Assembly (NCBI GenBank): GCA_944389505.1
Contig: CALXMP010000006.1
Coordinates: forward strand, 1-64,000
Reading direction: 5' to 3'
Length of the DNA stretch: 64,000 nucleotides
Source of the DNA: an uncultured Spirochaetaceae bacterium
Lineage (GTDB): Bacteria > Spirochaetota > Spirochaetia > Sphaerochaetales > Sphaerochaetaceae
Part shown: piece by piece, positions 51,658 through 60,960 of the stretch
How positions within the stretch are numbered: the first letter of the stretch is position 1
Layout: each line of letters opens with the position of its first letter
The notes under the pieces: model-generated
Seen by the model: the letters and a program-made list of their open reading frames with translations, nothing else
The model's database searches: none
What the model was told of the DNA's origin: nothing
Made by a program: the position numbers and the translations under genes

Positions 51658-53586
51658 ATGGGAAAGATTATAGGTATAGACCTTGGAACCACAAACAGCT
51701 GCGTAGCGGTGATGGAAGGCAATGAGCCTGTTGTCATCACAAATAGCGAAGGTGACAGGACAACCCCGTCCGTCGTAGGTTTCACGGAGAATGATAGACT
51801 TGTCGGAAAGCCGGCAAAGAACCAGATGGTCACGAACCCTGAGAATACTGTCTATTCCATCAAGAGGTTCATGGGCAGGAAGTATCATGAGGTAAGCGAG
51901 GAGATCTCGATGGTTCCATACAAGGTTGTTGCAGGAGCCAATGATGAGATCAAGGTCGCTATAAGGGGCAAGGAGTACTCTCCGCAGGAGATTTCAGCTA
52001 TCGTGCTCCAGAAGATGAAGAAGACAGCTGAGGACTATCTTGGAGAGCCGGTAACGGAAGCAGTCATCACTGTTCCTGCATACTTCAATGATTCCCAGCG
52101 CCAGGCAACAAAGGACGCGGGAAGGATTGCAGGACTTGATGTAAAGAGAATCGTTAACGAGCCTACAGCCGCAGCTCTTGCATATGGCTTTGGCAAGGAC
52201 AAGTCCGATAAGGAAGAGACGATTGCTGTCTATGATTTCGGTGGCGGTACATTCGATATCTCCATCCTTGAGCTTGGCGACGGAGTATTCGAGGTAAAGT
52301 CCACAAACGGCGATACGCATCTTGGTGGAGATAATATCGATCAGTGCATCATCGACTGGATGGTCGCGGACTTCAAGCAGAAGAACGGCGTCGATCTCTC
52401 GAAGGACAAGATGTCGCTCCAGAGGCTGAAGGAAGCTGCAGAGCAGGCTAAGATCGTACTCTCATCCTCAACGACGACTACGATCAACCTTCCGTTCATC
52501 ACAGCCAACGCATCTGGTCCGCTTCATCTTCAGATGGAGCTCACAAGAGCTAAGTTCGAGCAGATGATTGCTCCGCTTGTGGAGAGGACAAAGACTCCAT
52601 GTCTCAATGCTCTCCGCGATGCAGGCATCTCAGCTTCCGATGTTGATGAGGTAATCCTCGTCGGTGGTTCATCGAGAATCCCGTGTGTTCAGGAGCTCGT
52701 GAAGAATCTCTTCGGAAAGGAACCTCATAAGGGCGTTAACCCCGATGAAGTCGTTGCTGTCGGAGCATCGATTCAGGGCGGAATCCTCAAGGGCGATGTC
52801 AAGGATGTTCTCCTTCTGGATGTCACTCCGCTTTCACTCGGTATCGAGACACTCGGAGGTGTATGCACGAAGCTGATTGAGAGGAATACTACTATTCCTA
52901 CAAGGAAGAGCCAGATCTTCTCCACAGCATCCGACGGACAGACTGCTGTATCGATCCACGTACTGCAGGGCGAGAGAGAGCTTGCATCCCAGAACAGGAC
53001 GCTCGGCACATTCAACCTTGAGGGCATTGCACCGGCTCCGCGCGGAGTACCTCAGATCGAGGTCACCTTCGATATCGATGCGAACGGCATAGTCCATGTA
53101 TCCGCAAAGGATCTTGGAACTGGCAAGGAGCAGAAGATCAGGATCGAGTCCTCCTCCGGTCTTTCGGAGCAGGAGATCGACAGAATGGTCAAGGACGCTG
53201 AGGCCCATGCCGATGAGGATAAGAGGGCAAGGGAGTCAATCGACGCAAGGAATACGGCAGAGAGTGTCGTATATGCTACGGAGAAGGCTCTTAAGGACTA
53301 TGGCGATAAGGTCTCCGCAGATGAGAGAGCGAAGATCGAGAGTGCGCTCAAGGATCTCAAGGATACGCTTCAGGATCAGAATGCATCCGCAGAGGCTATC
53401 AAGAGTCAGACCGAGAAGGTCCAGCAGGCTTCGATGGAGCTTGGCCAGAAGGTCTATGAGAGCGCTCAGCAGAGCCAGCAGCCAGGTGCATCCGCTGGTC
53501 CGGACAGCAGCTCAGCATCATCTTCCAGCAGCAATGGCAATGATGATGGTCCTACAATGGATGCGAACTTCGAAGAGGTCAAATAA
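51658..53586 (+). CDS. dnaK: DnaK (Hsp70) chaperone
   Basis: A 642-residue Hsp70: [56 protein letters not shown], substrate domain [12 protein letters not shown], a Ser-rich linker and terminal EEVK. It works with DnaJ and GrpE. An 11-bp hairpin follows before dnaJ. Confidence 0.98.
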   Translation: MGKIIGIDLGTTNSCVAVMEGNEPVVITNSEGDRTTPSVVGFTENDRLVGKPAKNQMVTNPENTVYSIKRFMGRKYHEVSEEISMVPYKVVAGANDEIKVAIRGKEYSPQEISAIVLQKMKKTAEDYLGEPVTEAVITVPAYFNDSQRQATKDAGRIAGLDVKRIVNEPTAAALAYGFGKDKSDKEETIAVYDFGGGTFDISILELGDGVFEVKSTNGDTHLGGDNIDQCIIDWMVADFKQKNGVDLSKDKMSLQRLKEAAEQAKIVLSSSTTTTINLPFITANASGPLHLQMELTRAKFEQMIAPLVERTKTPCLNALRDAGISASDVDEVILVGGSSRIPCVQELVKNLFGKEPHKGVNPDEVVAVGASIQGGILKGDVKDVLLLDVTPLSLGIETLGGVCTKLIERNTTIPTRKSQIFSTASDGQTAVSIHVLQGERELASQNRTLGTFNLEGIAPAPRGVPQIEVTFDIDANGIVHVSAKDLGTGKEQKIRIESSSGLSEQEIDRMVKDAEAHADEDKRARESIDARNTAESVVYATEKALKDYGDKVSADERAKIESALKDLKDTLQDQNASAEAIKSQTEKVQQASMELGQKVYESAQQSQQPGASAGPDSSSASSSSSNGNDDGPTMDANFEEVK

Positions 53587-53607
53587 GGCACTTCGGATCT
53601 ATTCAGG

Positions 53608-53635
53608 GAAAGCAGCATGGAAGCATGCTGCTTTT
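53608..53635 (+). terminator. attenuator hairpin between dnaK and dnaJ
   Basis: AAAGCAGCATG, loop GAAG, CATGCTGCTTT then TCTGGG: a perfect 11-bp stem. It should lower dnaJ expression relative to dnaK or stabilise the dnaK transcript. Confidence 0.7.
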
Positions 53636-53655
53636 CTGGGTTAAGAAGGGATTCT

Positions 53656-54768
53656 ATGGCAAAGAGGGATTATTATGAGGTCCTTGGGGTATCCAAGACC
53701 GCTACCGAGGAGGAGATAAAGAAGGCGTACAGGAAGATCGCACTGCAGAATCATCCTGATACCCATCCCAATGACAAGGCGGCGGAGGAGAGATTCAAGG
53801 AAGCCAGCGAGGCTTATGAGGTGCTCTCCGACCCGAAGAAGAGAAGCACGTACGATCAGTTCGGCTTCGCAGGCATGAATAATTTCCAGGGCGGAGCTGC
53901 CGGCAACTATTCGAATGTCTATCGTGATTTCTCTGATATCTTCGGAGGAGCTGGCGGCTTTGAGGATATCTTCTCATCTTTCTTCGGAGGTGGCAGACAG
54001 CGTTCGAGAGCTCAGGGCGGAGAGCCGGGGGCTTCATTCCGATACGATCTCACGCTCGATTTCAAGGAAGCGGTATTTGGATGCAAGAAGGAGATATCAT
54101 TCTCGCATAAAGTCAGATGCCCGTCCTGTTCTGGACAGGGCGGAAGCGGAAAGCACTCATGTCCGACCTGCGGAGGTTCTGGCCGTGTCGCGACAGGTTC
54201 CGGTTTCTTCCAGATGGCCACAACATGCCGTACCTGCGGCGGAAAGGGCTATGTGATTGACAATCCATGTGCGGAGTGCCATGGTACCGGTACTGTCTCA
54301 AAGCGCGAGAAGCTTATGGTGACTATCCAGCCCGGTGTCGATAACGGTACAAGGCTCACGCTGCGAGGAAAGGGAGATGAGGGCACAGGCGGTGCTCCCG
54401 ATGGGGATCTCGTCCTCTTCATCTCTGTCCGGCCAGATAAGTACTTCGTGCGTGAGGGCGATGATGTCTATCTTCAGATTCCTGTATCGGTCGCACAGGC
54501 CTCTCTGGGAGCGACTGTGCTTGTTCCGACAGTCGACGGGACCGATGTCTCTGTGGACATTCCGCAGGGAATACAGTCTGGGACGATGCTCCGCCTGAAG
54601 GGAAAGGGTGTGCCGCGTCTGAGAGGCGGTGGCCGCGGGGATATGTATCTCCGCGTTGTTGTCGATATTCCGAGAAGACTTTCGATGAAGGCAAAGGATC
54701 TTATGAGACAGCTTGCCGGGGAGCTTAAGGAGACGAATCGCCCCGAGCCAATGGAGTTCAGAGACTGA
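53656..54768 (+). CDS. dnaJ: DnaJ (Hsp40) co-chaperone
   Basis: A 370-residue type I DnaJ: J domain with HPD ([12 protein letters not shown]), Gly/Phe region, four zinc repeats [24 protein letters not shown] and CAECHGTG, and C-terminal substrate domain. The start at [12 protein letters not shown] is chosen; codons upstream overlap the hairpin. It overlaps rlmB by one base. Confidence 0.97.
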   Translation: MAKRDYYEVLGVSKTATEEEIKKAYRKIALQNHPDTHPNDKAAEERFKEASEAYEVLSDPKKRSTYDQFGFAGMNNFQGGAAGNYSNVYRDFSDIFGGAGGFEDIFSSFFGGGRQRSRAQGGEPGASFRYDLTLDFKEAVFGCKKEISFSHKVRCPSCSGQGGSGKHSCPTCGGSGRVATGSGFFQMATTCRTCGGKGYVIDNPCAECHGTGTVSKREKLMVTIQPGVDNGTRLTLRGKGDEGTGGAPDGDLVLFISVRPDKYFVREGDDVYLQIPVSVAQASLGATVLVPTVDGTDVSVDIPQGIQSGTMLRLKGKGVPRLRGGGRGDMYLRVVVDIPRRLSMKAKDLMRQLAGELKETNRPEPMEFRD

Positions 54769-55526
54769 TGGGAGAGAAGGTTTACGGCTATCATGCCATT
54801 GAAGAGGCCATAAAGAAGGCTGGTATGGGTTCCACGCTCTTTGTCGAGCGCGGGGGCGGTGAGAAGCTTGAGGCGCTTGTGCGTTCAGCAAAGCTTACCG
54901 GACGCATTGCGGTGAAGAAGCTTTCCAGAGAAGAGCTGCAGAGGATGCTTCCCGATGCGGATGTCCGCGGTGCTATCCTCGATATAGGAGGACCGAGACG
55001 AGGAGCTTCCAGACTGAAGGAGACATCGGTATCCGAGTTCTGTGCATCGCTTGAGGAAGGGCAGGGTGCTCTCGTTGTCCTTCTGGATGGCATCACCGAT
55101 CCTCATAATCTCGGAGCAATCCTCAGGTCCGCTGATCAGTTCGGCGCTGATCTTGTCGTGATTCCCGAGCGCAGGGCGGTGCAGGCCAATGAGACTGTCG
55201 TGAAGGTGTCCTCCGGAGCTGCCCAGTATGTGCCGCTTGCCGTTGTTCCGAATCTGACGCGCGAGCTTAAGACGCTCAAGGACAATGGATTCTGGATCTA
55301 TGGCGCCGATATGTCAGGCGAGGATTCATACACAGCTGATTTCCCTGCCCGCACAGCCATCGTCATGGGCTCTGAGGGCGATGGGATATCGCAGCTGGTG
55401 AGGAAGAACTGCGATTATATCGTATCAATCCCGATGAGAGGGCATATCGATTCACTGAATGTTTCGGTAGCTGCGGGAATCCTTCTCTATGAGTTCAGAA
55501 GGCCGCGCAATCAGGAGATGAAATAG
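54768..55526 (+). CDS. rlmB: 23S rRNA 2'-O-methyltransferase RlmB (SpoU family)
   Basis: A 252-residue SPOUT enzyme: substrate-binding N-terminus YGYHAIEEAIKKA, LLDGITDPHNLGAILRSAD, and the knot MGSEGDGISQLV with SIPMRGHIDSLNVSVAAGILLYE. It methylates the ribose of a conserved guanosine in 23S rRNA. It starts in the TGATG overlap with dnaJ and overlaps the convergent purD-like gene by 16 bp. Confidence 0.94.
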   Translation: MGEKVYGYHAIEEAIKKAGMGSTLFVERGGGEKLEALVRSAKLTGRIAVKKLSREELQRMLPDADVRGAILDIGGPRRGASRLKETSVSEFCASLEEGQGALVVLLDGITDPHNLGAILRSADQFGADLVVIPERRAVQANETVVKVSSGAAQYVPLAVVPNLTRELKTLKDNGFWIYGADMSGEDSYTADFPARTAIVMGSEGDGISQLVRKNCDYIVSIPMRGHIDSLNVSVAAGILLYEFRRPRNQEMK

Positions 55527-56776
55527 GCATTGCCTATGTCATCTCTGTACCATAATCTGCCGAAATCCTTGTGTTTTATGACTTTATATGCCTGATGGTT
55601 GGCTCTCTCAAGATTCTCTCCGAAGCCGACCACGGTTATATTCCTTCCACCTGTCGTTATAGCTCTGCCACCCTCATCCTGCAGTGCTCCGCAGAATACC
55701 AGAGGATAGCCCGCGATAGGTTCGAGAAGCATATTGGTAAGCCCTTTGACCTCCCTTCCTATCTCAGGTTTCATTGGATAGCCTTCCGATGCAAGCACAA
55801 CCGCTACTGAGCAGAGCTCGGAGACAGAGAGATCCACGGAGCTGATCTTATCCTCCTGCATAGCGTTCAGGATTTCGATTATATCTGTCTGGATAAGCGG
55901 AATCATTGCCTGGGCCGCTGGATCATTGAAGCGAACATGGTAATCAACGAGGTATGGCTTCCTGTCATCCGTGATGATCAGCGAGAGCGTCAGCACCCCC
56001 TTGTATGATAGCTGCTCGACCTTCATGCCGTACAGAGTAGGCTCTATGATCCTTTCCCTGATCTCATCCTTGAGCTCTTCGATTATGGGAACGGGACAGA
56101 TTGCGCCCATTCCTCCTGTAGGTGTCTTGTCATCAGCTGCCTTCTGGGTGTAATCGCTTGTAAGCGGGAGCATCAGGTAGCCGTTGTTATCGAGAAGAAG
56201 GGTGCAGCTTGCAGGGATTCCCTGCAGATGCTCTTCAAGAAGCACAGGAGACCGCTGCAGCAGGCTATCAGCGAAGTCAATCAATGATTTCGCTGAATCG
56301 GATGTGAGCATTATGCGCGATGGTGTCACCGAATTGCTCTTTATTATGAATGTCTCGCCATCATGCTTCTCCAGATATTTCCTCAGCGACTCCCGGTCCT
56401 TGAAGAATGATCCGCGAGGAACGGGGATATTATGTCTTGCCATGAATGCCCTGGAGAATGATCTGTCTCCTTCCAGCTTCAGCGATCTTGTGGGAGCTCC
56501 GAATGTTCTTATTCCTCGATCTGTCAGATACTGCACAACACCCGTGAAGAGAGGAGCTTCCGTACCGATGAAGACGAAGTCTATGTTATAGACAGTGCAT
56601 GCCTCATAGACATCCGCTGGATCTGATGGATTTACAGAGGGAAGATTGATGGCAAAGCGCGCAGTAGCAAGGTTCCCAGGGGCAATATACAATGCTGAGA
56701 TATAGCAGCTTCTGCTGAACCACCATGCTACTGCATGGTCCTTTGCTCCGGAACCAAGTATCAGGACACGCATCAT
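55511..56776 (-). CDS. purD: divergent GAR synthetase (PurD-like)
   Basis: A 421-residue ATP-grasp protein with the PurD order of domains: N-terminal GSGAKDHAVAWWF (usually GSGGREHAL), ATP-grasp FIIKSNS, LLEEHLQGIPAS, TPTGGMGAICP and VDYHVRFNDPAAQ, then the C-terminal domain (VVLASEGYP, VFCGALQDEGG). The Mg-binding motif normally 'EFNxRFGDPExQ' has lost both Glu residues (DYH, PAAQ), and several other anchors vary. It may still make glycinamide ribonucleotide, or be a related ligase. No other pur genes are adjacent. GAGGAGTTGA precedes the ATG. Confidence 0.8.
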   Translation of the reverse strand: MMRVLILGSGAKDHAVAWWFSRSCYISALYIAPGNLATARFAINLPSVNPSDPADVYEACTVYNIDFVFIGTEAPLFTGVVQYLTDRGIRTFGAPTRSLKLEGDRSFSRAFMARHNIPVPRGSFFKDRESLRKYLEKHDGETFIIKSNSVTPSRIMLTSDSAKSLIDFADSLLQRSPVLLEEHLQGIPASCTLLLDNNGYLMLPLTSDYTQKAADDKTPTGGMGAICPVPIIEELKDEIRERIIEPTLYGMKVEQLSYKGVLTLSLIITDDRKPYLVDYHVRFNDPAAQAMIPLIQTDIIEILNAMQEDKISSVDLSVSELCSVAVVLASEGYPMKPEIGREVKGLTNMLLEPIAGYPLVFCGALQDEGGRAITTGGRNITVVGFGENLERANHQAYKVIKHKDFGRLWYRDDIGNAYFIS

Positions 56777-56837
56777 TCAACTCCTCTATAGTTAAAACGC
56801 TACCACACTGAAATTGGAAAAGCAAAGAAAAACGGAA

Positions 56838-57815
56838 TTACTTTTCTTCAGGAGTTTCTTCCAGAAGTTTCTTGAGCGCCATGACGCATTCTCTCTCGGT
56901 CAGTGCTTGGGATATCTCAGCCTTTACCTTATTTGCTCCCCTTATGCCCTTGATGTATGCCATAAGATGCTTCCGCATCTCTCTGCATGCCGTATTCTCT
57001 CCATAGTACCCGGTAGCAAGATGCAGGTGGCGGATTGCGGTATCCACCTTCTCCTCTATGGTTGGAATCCTGTATGAGCCAGTGCTGAATAACTCGGAAG
57101 ACATGCGGAAGATGAATGGATTGCCAATTGCTCCACGGGCAAACATCACGCCATCCATGCCATAGTTCCTGATGATGTCCTCTGCATCCTCTGGTGTGAA
57201 GATATCCCCAGAGGCGAATAGCAGTACATTCTTTCCATTCATATGATCAGAGAGTGTTCTGAATGCTTGTCTGTCCGCAGTTCCCGAGTAGCCTGCAGCG
57301 CGTGTCCTGGCATGGAGCGTCAGCATCGATGCTCCTGCATCATATGCAGCATCTGCGAAATCCATAAAGCATATCGAGGAGGAATCCCATCCAAGGCGGA
57401 ATTTTACCGATACAGGGAGTCCCGTCTCCCTCTTCAGCGTTCTGACAATCTCTGCCATTCTCTCTGGAGTTTTCATCAAGGCAGATCCCGCGCCAGTCTT
57501 CACGACCTTAGGTACAGGGCATCCGCAGTTTATATCAATCGCAGCTGGATTATGCCTCATCAATGCAGGGATGCAGCGCTCTACTGGATCGGCTGATGGT
57601 GCAAAGAGCTGTACGATGAGGTTGTCCTCTCTGGGAAATCTGTCAAGAAGGAGCTCTGTCTTATCGCTGCCTCTGGCAAGACCCTCTGCACTGACCATCT
57701 CGGTCACAGATGCCTCTGCACCGCATTCATGTGCAATCTGGCGGAATGCCTTGTCTGTATAGCCAGCAAGAGGAGCGAGCATGAATCGTGGATAGATTTC
57801 CCTTAGATCGGTCAT
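56838..57815 (-). CDS. dusB: tRNA-dihydrouridine synthase
   Basis: A 325-residue FMN enzyme: LAPLAGYTDKAFRQIAHECG, VQLFAPSADPVERC, IDINCGCPVPKVVKTGAGSALM (catalytic Cys), SVKFRLGWDSS, TLHARTRAAGYSGTADRQ and MFARGAIGNPFIF. It reduces uridine to dihydrouridine in tRNA D-loops. The mRNA looks leaderless: TAGAAT lies six bases before the ATG and there is no ribosome site. Confidence 0.94.
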   Translation of the reverse strand: MTDLREIYPRFMLAPLAGYTDKAFRQIAHECGAEASVTEMVSAEGLARGSDKTELLLDRFPREDNLIVQLFAPSADPVERCIPALMRHNPAAIDINCGCPVPKVVKTGAGSALMKTPERMAEIVRTLKRETGLPVSVKFRLGWDSSSICFMDFADAAYDAGASMLTLHARTRAAGYSGTADRQAFRTLSDHMNGKNVLLFASGDIFTPEDAEDIIRNYGMDGVMFARGAIGNPFIFRMSSELFSTGSYRIPTIEEKVDTAIRHLHLATGYYGENTACREMRKHLMAYIKGIRGANKVKAEISQALTERECVMALKKLLEETPEEK

Positions 57816-58065
57816 GCGATGATTCTACATGAAAGATGGAACAGAGGCCAGCATCATGCTCATGCATATAAATTCTCATTCGGTTTCTTAGATGGCAATA
57901 CCCGATTCCTAAGGTAATTCCTAAATTCTGATGAAAATGAGCTGGAATATAATATTAATACGGCGGAAGTTTATGCCGTGTCTGATATAAATAATGCTTG
58001 AAAAGCAGTTCCTGTTCGTCCCATATTCCGATAAACTACAACCATCCCAATCATGAGGTGATAAT

Positions 58066-59043
58066 ATGAGCAACAAGCGTCCGGATGAGATGCAGAGAAT
58101 CGAGAGCAGGGAGCAGGCCCTGGCTTTCATCGAAAAGGAAATCGAGGCTGTCAAGGCACAGGTGGGAGATGGTAAGGTCCTTCTGGCTCTTTCCGGAGGA
58201 GTGGATTCATCCGTAGTCGCAGCTCTTCTGATAAAGGCTATCGGAAAGAATCTTGTATGCGTTCATGTCAATCATGGTCTTCTCAGGAAAGGTGAGCCAG
58301 AGCAGGTTGTCCAGGTATTCAGGCATGAGATGGATGCAAATCTCATCTACGTCGATGCTGTGGACCGCTTCCTCGATAAGCTTGCAGGAGTTGCAGAGTC
58401 TGAGAAGAAGAGGAAGATAATCGGAGCGGAGTTCATCAGGGTATTTGAGGAGGAGGCTAGGAAGCTTGATGGTATCGGATTCCTTGCCCAGGGTACTATC
58501 TATCCAGATATCCTCGAGAGCGATGGAGTGAAGGCCCATCATAATGTAGGTGGTCTTCCTGAGGATCTTAAGTTCGAGCTTGTCGAGCCTCTTAAGTTCC
58601 TTTACAAGGATGAGGTAAGGGTAGTCGGAAAGGCTCTCGGCCTTCCTGATTCAATGGTATACCGCCAGCCATTCCCTGGCCCAGGTCTTGGTGTAAGGTG
58701 TCTCGGCGCAATAACACGTGACAGGCTTGAGTGCGTAAGGGAGTCTGATGCGATTCTCAGGGAAGAGTTCGCGAAGAACGGTCTTGAAGGCAAAGTATGG
58801 CAGTACTTCACAGCAGTTCCTGATTTCAAGTCCGTTGGAGTAAGGGATGGCAAGCGCTGCTTTGAGTATCCAGTGATCATTCGTGCTGTAAACACGAAGG
58901 ATGCTATGACAGCTACTGTCGAGAACATTCCATTCGAGCTTCTCTCGTATATTACAGATAGGATCCTGAATGAGGTAAATGGTGTCAACAGAGTAGTCTA
59001 TGATATGACGCCAAAACCATGCGGAACGATCGAATGGGAGTAG
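58066..59043 (+). CDS. guaA: GMP synthase, ATP-pyrophosphatase half only
   Basis: A 325-residue protein corresponding to the C-terminal part of GuaA: P-loop LLALSGGVDSSVVAAL, HVNHGLLRKGE, AQGTIYPDILES, RQPFPGPGLGVRCLG and MTPKPCGTIEWE at the end. The N-terminal glutamine amidotransferase (about 200 residues) is absent and no separate subunit gene is next to it. It may use ammonia, or a GATase encoded elsewhere, to convert XMP to GMP. GAGGTGATAAT precedes the ATG. A -10-like TATAAT is at 57948-57953. Confidence 0.95.
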   Translation: MSNKRPDEMQRIESREQALAFIEKEIEAVKAQVGDGKVLLALSGGVDSSVVAALLIKAIGKNLVCVHVNHGLLRKGEPEQVVQVFRHEMDANLIYVDAVDRFLDKLAGVAESEKKRKIIGAEFIRVFEEEARKLDGIGFLAQGTIYPDILESDGVKAHHNVGGLPEDLKFELVEPLKFLYKDEVRVVGKALGLPDSMVYRQPFPGPGLGVRCLGAITRDRLECVRESDAILREEFAKNGLEGKVWQYFTAVPDFKSVGVRDGKRCFEYPVIIRAVNTKDAMTATVENIPFELLSYITDRILNEVNGVNRVVYDMTPKPCGTIEWE

Positions 59044-59190
59044 TGTCAATCCGAAGTAATTATTTATAATATATGGGATTAATATTTAACTTGACCTCGA
59101 TTTGACCCAATTTTGTGCAACTAATGATATTCATGAATGTTACGGTGAATAAGAATTAGTTGCACGTTTATGCATTTTGAATTCGATTTG

Positions 59191-59972
59191 CTATCTGCGA
59201 AATATTACATCGTTGTGATATTCAAGGAACTCCTTTCTTGGATATCGTTCAGTATTTGATGGTAGATGTATTTTCAAATTCTGGAGAGGGTTTAGCCTCT
59301 TCTGTAGTTCTGGATCGGATAATTTGTCACAGATACATACCGTGAAATCACGGCTTCTGATAGTTATATATCCTTTGTCAAAAGCCTTATCAAGAAAAAC
59401 ATTCAGGAGTAACCCATTTTGGGGATTCAGTCTGTTTTCTTTATCAATACTTCATGGAACGATATGGGAAGCTACCAGAAAATCTCTATTGCTTATTCCT
59501 GATATGCAGCAATGCTCGTCATAACCTTTCAGCAACGAAAGTCTGAATGCCCATTGATTTGCTCTCCATTTCTGCAGTTTTGTTCTGTCCTCTTCGCTGA
59601 AATCAAGTTCTTTTTCGAGTCTAATCTCTTCTGCTTCATTCAAGTCATATAACGGTTTCTGTTCGCCGGTTTCTTCAGAGAAGTAGCTTGCTAGGATCCT
59701 GTTTCTGTCCTCAAAGAGCGTGCAGGATTTTTCAGATACCTATTCCAGACGACCTTATCAACATTTGCACCATGTGTGAATCCTGTTCCATCTGTACTGG
59801 AGTCAAGCGCTTTCAAATTTCCTAGTTTGAAGACAACAGAACCAACGCTTCTATCAAGCAACGAAGCTAATTCCTGCACCTCTTTCGTAGCTTTATCGTG
59901 CTTTGATGTTGGCAATTCATAATAAAGACAAAGTGCCAGTGTAGCTTCTTCTGTCCAGTTGCGTTTGATCAT
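59191..59972 (-). pseudogene. HNH endonuclease gene with frameshift and TGA
   Basis: It begins MIKRNWTEEATLALCLYYELP, like restriction-type HNH proteins (HNH_2/PF13391 kind). The frame runs to NPARSLRTETGS and stops at TAG; the other frame (LFEDRNRILASYFSEETGEQ...) continues the protein, so one base was lost near 59733. The HNH core AFRLSLLKGYDEHCCISG and FLVASHIVP follows, then TGA at 59452-59454 exactly where the family has Trp (HIVPW). The frame then continues SIDKENRLNPQNGLLLNVFLDKAF to a TAG at 59191. Total about 260 codons. It is inactive as read. UGA ends many genes here, so it is not Trp. Confidence 0.85.
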
Positions 59973-59977
59973 TAACC

Positions 59978-59992
59978 CTCTTGTTACAAGAG
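59978..59992. promoter_or_regulatory. 7-1-7 palindrome before the HNH pseudogene
   Basis: CTCTTGT, one base, ACAAGAG is a perfect palindrome six bases upstream of the pseudogene start. It could be an operator or a hairpin over the ribosome site. Confidence 0.3.
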
Positions 59993-60151
59993 AATAACAT
60001 GAAATGACAACTTGTAATTTGATTTAGTGAGTACGACGATTTTCAGTTTAGAAATCCAATTTCTGAATCTGTTCTATTTATTTCGACTTTCACTCAACTG
60101 TTGATTATGTAATTATCTTCTTTCATGGTATTCTTTATGAGGAAGGTGTTG

Positions 60152-60417
60152 ATGCCTGAGATAAGCAGATTCTATGGTATAGTCATAAAGATGCTATATG
60201 AGGCTGGAGGAAGCATAACAAACCCCATGTTCATGTTGAATATGGAGAATATGAGGCATCGGTTGGCATTGATGGAGAGGTTCTAGCTGGCATATTGCCT
60301 GAAAAGCAATATAGACTAGTTTCCGGTTGGCTTGCATTGCATGAAGATGAACTGTATGAGGCTTAGAATAATGCTGTGCAGATGAAGCAGCTTTCAAAGA
60401 TAAAGCCTCTGGACTGA
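60152..60417 (+). pseudogene. DUF4160 gene with frameshift and TAG
   Basis: MPEISRFYGIVIKMLYEAGG matches the start of DUF4160 proteins. One base is lost near 60210; the following frame reads KHNKPHVHVEYGEYEASVGI, then DGEVLAGILPEKQYRLVSGW and LALHEDELYEA, where TAG (60364-60366) replaces the usual Trp, and it ends NNAVQMKQLSKIKPLD. With both lesions repaired it would be about 88 residues. It partners the DUF2442 gene just downstream, a common pair that is probably a toxin-antitoxin or regulatory module. Confidence 0.85.
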
Positions 60418-60431
60418 TAAGGAGACAGGAG

Positions 60432-60725
60432 ATGTACTTTGCAAATGGATTTGTTTATGGAGGAACTCCAGCTGAGCTGATGAAGATCAAAAAGGTAAAG
60501 CCGTTGGATAATATGATGCTTCTTCTGACATTCAGTTCAGGAGAGCAGAGGCTATATGATGCAAGTCAGCTTCTTAAGTATCCATTGTTTGAGCCATTGA
60601 GAGATAAGGAAGTATTCTCTCATCCAGAGCTTGATCATGGCGTAGTCACATGGCTTGATGGTGAATTGGATATTGCACCGGAATCCATGTATGAGAACAG
60701 CTATCCATATGTAGCCAGAGCATAG
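60432..60725 (+). CDS. DUF2442 protein
   Basis: A 97-residue protein with the family layout: IKKVKPLDNMMLLLTFSSGE, RLYDASQLLKYPLFEPLRD, VTWLDGELDIAPESMYE. It is intact, with AAGGAGACAGGAG before the ATG, 14 bases after the broken DUF4160 gene. If the two form a toxin-antitoxin pair, only this partner survives. The rest of the gap to 60927 shows no gene. Confidence 0.85.
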   Translation: MYFANGFVYGGTPAELMKIKKVKPLDNMMLLLTFSSGEQRLYDASQLLKYPLFEPLRDKEVFSHPELDHGVVTWLDGELDIAPESMYENSYPYVARA

Positions 60726-60927
60726 AAGAAACCGCTTAAAGAGTCGGCTGAATGCCTTGATACTGAACGCAATAGATTGCACTCCTGTGTATAGGTGTAT
60801 TCTGAAGTAGTTGAAATGACAGAGCTATACAAAGCTGGGATATATTGATGATTTCCGGGGATGGGAAGAAGTATTGGGCCGTGGCGATGTGACAGTCATT
60901 CTTTCCGTGGATATCAGCAAGTGAAGA

Positions 60928-60955
60928 AGGGAAGGAAGCCTCTCCCTCCCTTCTC
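60928..60955 (-). terminator. terminator of the ABC exporter operon
   Basis: GAAGGGAAGGA and TCCCTCCCTTC pair fully only on the minus strand (one G-U), around AGCCTC. The T-tail is weak. It starts six bases after the stop at 60961. Confidence 0.5.
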
Positions 60956-60960
60956 TGCAG

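Noticed and set aside
57816-58065. Purine riboswitch upstream of guaA
   Set aside because: A hairpin (ACGGC ... GCCGT) exists, but the conserved purine-aptamer junction and loop sequences are absent.
59452-59454. UGA read as tryptophan (recoding), because TGA replaces the Trp of HIVPW in the HNH gene
   Set aside because: Many intact genes here end in TGA (for example nrdB, glyQS, dnaJ overlaps), and the same gene also has a frameshift, so it is simply decayed.
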